Shown piece after piece: positions 59,470-64,000 of a DNA stretch of 64,000 nucleotides. The notes beneath the pieces were generated by a model that made no database searches, was not told the origin of the DNA, and saw only the letters and a list, made by a program, of their open reading frames with translations. Both the position numbers and the translations under genes were made by a program. Position 1 is the first letter of the stretch, and each line of letters begins with the position of its first letter. The stretch comes from Phaseolus vulgaris (Eukaryota; Streptophyta; Magnoliopsida; Fabales; Fabaceae), in NCBI RefSeq assembly GCF_000499845.2, contig NC_023751.2:8908335-8972334 (forward strand), in the 5' to 3' direction.

Positions 59470-61859
59470 TATTAGTTAAGAATAGTTTAAGGCCTGCTAA
59501 TTCCTCGTTTATCCTATATGGGCTTCATCCCATATGGGCTTCAGGATTTTCTAAGTGGAGCCCAGATAGAGGCAAACTCTTCATGCACCTCCTTAACTTC
59601 TCCCTGCACCTCCACAATTTTTTTAATTCCAACAATATCTTTTTGAGTATGTTGGAGAGTGTAGCGCATTCTTCTTCATTTTCAAGTGGTGGTGGTTGCT
59701 TGTGGTGGCTGGTGGTGAATGTTGGTGGTTGAGGTAAGTTTTGTGGTCTTTTCACTGATAGTGGTTGCGTTTTCGTTCACTTATATTTTTTCATTTCTTT
59801 AGAAGCCACAAAACCTAAAAAAAAATCAACGAGATGCAAAAATAGAATACAAAACTCAAAAAAAATTATCTTCACACTGTGAACGTCAAATACAATAAAT
59901 TTTCTTGTCAATCATCTCACACATGCTTAAATTGTGGAATTGTTCTCTCAAACATTGTGACGGGAGAAGAATGAAAGTGTTGCGGCTGGGAGAGAGATAT
60001 GTGGAGGGAAGAGAGATATTAGAGTGTGAAGGTACAAGTAGGATTAGGTGAGATTATGTTTCATTTAATGTTATTTAAAAAAAATAAAATCGATTTTTCA
60101 TAGTTAATATGGAGGTGGGGAAAGGTATAAAGTTGGAGGAAGAATTTTCTCCATATAAATAAATGAAGGTGTTTTTACTTAAGATTTTATGTTTAACTAT
60201 ATGATTTTTATATTTGACATTTTTTTATTTTAAATTTGTTCATGAAGTATTTAGTTATTAAGATTTTTCATTTTGTTTGAGTGTTTTGGCTATCTTTTTA
60301 GACATCAAATAGTCTTTAAAGAGCAATAAACAATTTTGATATTTTTTGGTTATTTCCTTTTTTTTCTTATTTTTACTTATTTTTACTTTTACATGTATTT
60401 TCATGTTTTTTCTAAATTTATAATGGTTTTATAAAGAACATAAAAGAAAATCTATTATATTTGATATTTTTTGGTTATTTCCTTTTTTTTCTTATTTTTA
60501 CTTATTTTTACTTTTACATGTATTTTCATGTTTTCTCTAAATTTATAATGGTTTTATAAAGAACATAAAAGACAATCTATTATAGTGTAAAATGATGTTA
60601 AGTTTACATAGAATTCTTATCATTTACAAATATATTTTTGTAGACAATACTCTTTCTTAACATATTTTTCCATATACAGAGGAAATATACAAAGTTCTAT
60701 GTATACGTGAAAATGTGTCTTTTTTTAGTGTAAAACCTTCTACATAGTTTCTTTCTTTTACTATTGTTATTGTTTTTTGTGTGCTTATTGTGCAAATTGA
60801 ACAGTTTACACTGTTGGTGTTGGTGAAGCTAATCGACATTTGTTGAATCCAACTTCCCATTAAGACTTTTTCAGATCGAAGAGTTAGATATGTTTAGAGA
60901 ATGTGTTGTTGTTGCCATTGTTGTACTCTCTCTTTCCTTCACAATCGCTCCTTTTCATTCGCATTGGCTTCGATGAACCTCCCTCCAATTTCGTTACCCT
61001 TCCTGCTCTAACTTCAATCCATGTTTGCTTTCATTCCCCAATCATTCCTTCGGAGTCACTGAGTTTTGTGCCCTAACTTTACTGTATCTTCACCTCCAAT
61101 GTACCTTCAATCTAGATTTAGTTTCAGTGGACTTAAGGATACCCAATCCCCAACCTTGATGTGAAATCCCGCAAGTTATGCCCTTGTGAGTTTCCACATT
61201 TTTCTGCAACTTCTTTGATTAATTGAGGTTATCACCTCTTGTTTTTGCTTTGTTGCTCTTTTCGTTTCCATATCCTTTAACAAGGAAATACATGTTTGCA
61301 AATATATTAAGAAACAAATAGATTAGAAGGATCCGTTGACGAGTTATTTAGATAAAATATTAAAATATCTTATTCTCGGAATAACCAAAATAAATTGTAT
61401 GTTTTGTTGTTCAGGAGTGGAATGGTAATGATTTTTAGGTGTCAATTCAAATTTACAATTTATAATATCAACGAGAGGCATGAATTTTGTGGCTATAGTA
61501 ATTTTGTTCTCTCTCATCTGTTTTTAATATTCTTAAACCTTTTAAAGCTTACACAACACTTTTTTGTTGGTGATGAACAAAGTTTGGTATCATTGGGCAA
61601 CAAAGAAGAGGCATAACAATGTTTGAGTTTTACATGTGAGAGATAGTCATAATTTGCACCATTAGTTCCATCATATGTTAATACTGCTAGTTTGAAAAGA
61701 AAAGTTTTAAGCCTTCAAGGTTCAGCCATGTAATGGTCATTTTATAGGCTACATCATACTTCTGAATGAGAATTAACGACTATATTTTGTGAGGTGATCA
61801 AGCTGCCTAGAACCTTGCCATCACTTTCACTATATTTTGGTACATCTTCTGTCAATAGA
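59470..61859. other. intergenic DNA, no gene seen
   Basis: Contains a 125-bp tandem duplication (60338..60587). 60895..61180 is less AT-rich and partly open on the plus strand (MFRECVVVAIVVLSLSF...), but stops interrupt it and I recognise no family. 61395..61616 is an unsupported short frame. Confidence 0.5.
60338..60587. repeat. 125-bp tandem duplication
   Basis: 60338..60462 and 60463..60587 are nearly identical, each starting GATATTTTTTGGTTATTTCC and ending near CAATCTATTATA, with only a few differences. Within each unit CTTATTTTTA is itself doubled. Confidence 0.92.
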
Positions 61860-62424
61860 TAATGTAATGGGCTTTTATTGATTTAACTATATTGAAATTC
61901 AACACAAATGTAGCCAAATATTTAGTATTGTCTGCTTCTTTGTGACTATCACTAGATACCTTCACTGGATTGGCCACAACTCCAACCCAAGGAGTTGTTG
62001 AATTCATGGAATTGATAGGAGTAACAACCTCAAACACAAGCATTTCTATCTATGCCCATTTTTGTTCTTCCAGTTGAATTTCTAAGAGAGATTTCAACTT
62101 AAAACCAAGAGCAGGTTTCCAAGCTCTCCATAAAGGTAATTCACTATTCTTGGTGGAAATATAATTGACTGCCTTTAACTCATTCTCAATAAATGTTTTA
62201 GAGATGCTTCCTGGAATATTAGCAGGGAGACCATTAACTTCTTGATGATTATCTGTTTCTGCAGTAGCAGTTGCAGATTGTTTACCCTTACTTACCCTTT
62301 GATTGTTGCATATATGTCTCATGAGTTGGGTCCCCTTTCTCTCATGAGCGTAGCTTATGAGTTTGCTCCTATCTTTGAATATCATGAATCTTATACACTC
62401 AAATGTGCGTAATAAATTATGCAA
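61860..62424 (-). pseudogene. gene fragment resembling part of a plant GYF-domain protein
   Basis: Two consecutive frames on the minus strand are in register and separated by one in-frame TAG at 62050..62052. The first carries SISKTFIENELKAVNYISTK, LPLWRAWKPALGFKLKSLLE and IQLEEQKWA. The second carries MLVFEVVTPINSMNSTTPWV, GVVANPVKVSSDSHKEADNT. The LxEIQxEEQ and STTPWxGVVAN blocks remind me of the C-terminal half of plant GYF-domain proteins (EXA1-like), which act as translation-linked repressors. That assignment is from memory and uncertain. No GYF domain, start or splice context is visible here, so this is a dead fragment, possibly captured or retroposed. Confidence 0.42.
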
Positions 62425-63179
62425 AATCTAGTCATGTTTGGAATGACATTGATTGTGATATAAACTAATTCAAAATACTGTAGTGTTTTAGATGGACTAC
62501 TATAATTTCAAAAGATCGTGAGATATATGTTTTTTCCTCTTTCTTTTCAATCTTTAAATTACACGTGACAATTTTGTTTATGTACATGTTGTAATTTGTC
62601 TGTGTAATGTTTGATAACTATATTTTTGTGAAAAAAGAGAAGTGAACTGAAATTGAATTTTATGCATCTATGATGATTTAATTTATTCTAGTTGGGCTTT
62701 ATATAGGAGTAGGAATATTTTCATATTGACTTTGAAAATTTTATGAATTAGTTCAATAAAGAGAAAAAAGAATGTCAAATCTCATTTAGTACTCATACAT
62801 TTTGTTGTACCAGGATATGTGCTGGATGGGATGTGTATTATGTGCCATTATTGTGGTGCGGGCTTGCAAATTCTGCGAATAAGAAACAGGATAATGAGAG
62901 TAGTCTGAAGTTCAATGTTAAAGTTTCCATTAGGCCTTGAAAATCCTGAGGAAAGAAGCTAGAGTGAGCAAAGGCCAAGTGGTGTAGTAATAGTCCAGTT
63001 AGGAAATTCTTTACAGCAGTAGGAAAATGTATTAAATATGAACTAGAATATTTCTTTCATTAACACAATGGTGAAAAACATAATACACTTTTTCACTTTT
63101 AAATGAGTTCAATGTTCTTATAAAATATTATGTCTTACCGAAAGTGGTATTGTTTCTATATGTTTTATAGAGGAAGGTC
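62425..63179. other. intergenic DNA, no gene seen
   Basis: AT-rich with no convincing frame. 62810..62960 is less AT-rich but stop-ridden on the plus strand. Confidence 0.5.
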
Positions 63180-63665
63180 ACATAGAGGCTTGAGGATGAG
63201 GATGAGAACACAATAAAGAAGAAATTTCACTCTATGACTTTCCACAAACTTTCAAAGATGTTTAACGAAGCTAGAAAAGAAGGTAAGAAGCTTTAATGGA
63301 TTGAAAATAATATATGAAACAACCTTCTAGAAAAGTGGTAGTGGAATATGTCTCCATATCGATCACAAAGGTGATATATCAAATAAAACCCCCGCATCCA
63401 ATAAAGGTGTGAGTTTGCACACAGAAGGATTAATAAGCGTGCACACTTCATTTGGTATGAATTCTTTAATATCTGTTGCTATTAATTATGATACAATAAT
63501 TATTTACTAATTCTTTACTTTGTAAAGTTTTTGTTTTTAGACACTGGAGTTTGGTCGTTCGGTCCATGTAGACAAAGTCTTCCAACAGACACATATAAGA
63601 AAGAATACAGAAGATTTTGTTGATAGATCTAGGCACTCATATGTGAGTTTCTTTCACTAAATCAT
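63180..63665 (+). pseudogene. CACTA (En/Spm, plant transposase Ptta type) relic
   Basis: Broken frames give SMTFHKLSKMFNEARKEGKK near 63215, ASNKGVSLHTEGLISVHTSF at about 63395..63455, and, after a recognisable intron, EFGRSVHVDKVFQQTHIRKN, TEDFVDRSRHSY at 63545..63640. The pattern HTGGSIS..H, LGRPV..DE.F..TH.RK...FVD matches the En/Spm-like plant transposase family. A GT...AG interval at about 63456..63540 lies just where the two blocks would join. Several stops make it non-functional. Its TIRs were not found in the window. Confidence 0.6.
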
Positions 63666-64000
63666 ACTAAATTTTTTAACTATTTTTATAATAACATGTC
63701 TTGTCTTATCAGGACGATTTTAGGAGTAGATATTGATAGGAATGCAGAGGCCCACTCGTCCAGACCCATTAGGATGACCCGAAAATCCACTTACCTAAGT
63801 GACTATGTATGAAGGAGAATTATGTTGAGTCATATACAATTCTGTTTTTCTGCTGAGTTTTAGGGGTAGATACGCAATCCAATTTTGTTTTGTTGTTTCC
63901 TAGTATTGTGGGTTGTCAATGATTGGCGTTAGATAATTTGTTTAAATACTACTATGATGAAAGGAATGGGGATAAGAAAAGAATTAGTTCTTATCTTCTC
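63666..64000. other. window end, unassigned
   Basis: Probably still part of the CACTA relic or its flank. 63700..63790 has a partly open plus-strand stretch without recognisable family. Confidence 0.4.

Overview
The window looks like nuclear DNA from a dicot plant, most likely a phaseoloid legume (Phaseolus/Vigna type; genus not proven). Reasons: intron-containing plant genes, very AT-rich intergenic DNA, Ty1/copia, LINE, CACTA and Mutator relics, and several repeat motifs that I recognise from legume genomes. Four protein genes are convincing: a TTG1-type WD40 gene (28276..29286, +), a Nudix-domain gene (38075..38941, +), an NDR1/HIN1-like LEA_2 membrane protein (42641..43273, -) and a PRR5-type clock pseudo-response regulator with eight coding exons (47553..51903, -).

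Layout. 1..2616 is the 3' part of a Ty1/copia element with its 3' LTR. 2617..28200 is a gene-poor, AT-rich desert of about 25 kb. It holds small DNA transposons (CACTA-like at 5.3 and 9.9 kb, two Mutator-type MITEs at 20.07-21.03 kb, a Tourist-like MITE at 27.3 kb), a LINE relic (13.7-14.6 kb), LTR fragments (23.5 and 25.2-25.8 kb), a 50-bp tandem array beside degenerate telomere-like repeats (13.2-13.5 kb) and microsatellites. TTG1 lies between the Tourist-like MITE and a complete but badly decayed copia element whose two LTRs are at about 30.8 and 34.3 kb. A weak gag-like relic follows on the minus strand (35.2-36.0 kb). 38-52 kb is the gene-bearing part: Nudix, LEA_2 and PRR5. 52.5-64 kb returns to repeats, dominated by a 4.16-kb Mutator-like element (55305..59460). 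It has a perfect 9-bp target duplication, carries decayed plant-mobile-domain and transposase sequences, and is itself interrupted by a solo LTR. A captured or dead gene fragment (61.86-62.42 kb, GYF-protein-like) and a CACTA transposase relic (63.2-63.66 kb) finish the window.

The real genes do not form an operon-like unit; each appears to be an independent plant gene. TTG1 would act in MYB-bHLH-WD40 complexes controlling flavonoid pigment and epidermal fate. PRR5 would act in the circadian clock, and its upstream region carries a cluster of evening-element sequences that fits this. The most interesting non-genic signal is a family of Mutator-type elements sharing a terminal motif (TTCTTCnTGCA-like) and 9-bp target duplications. 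Each carries a different subterminal array of short palindromes, and the largest copy also carries a plant-mobile-domain gene.
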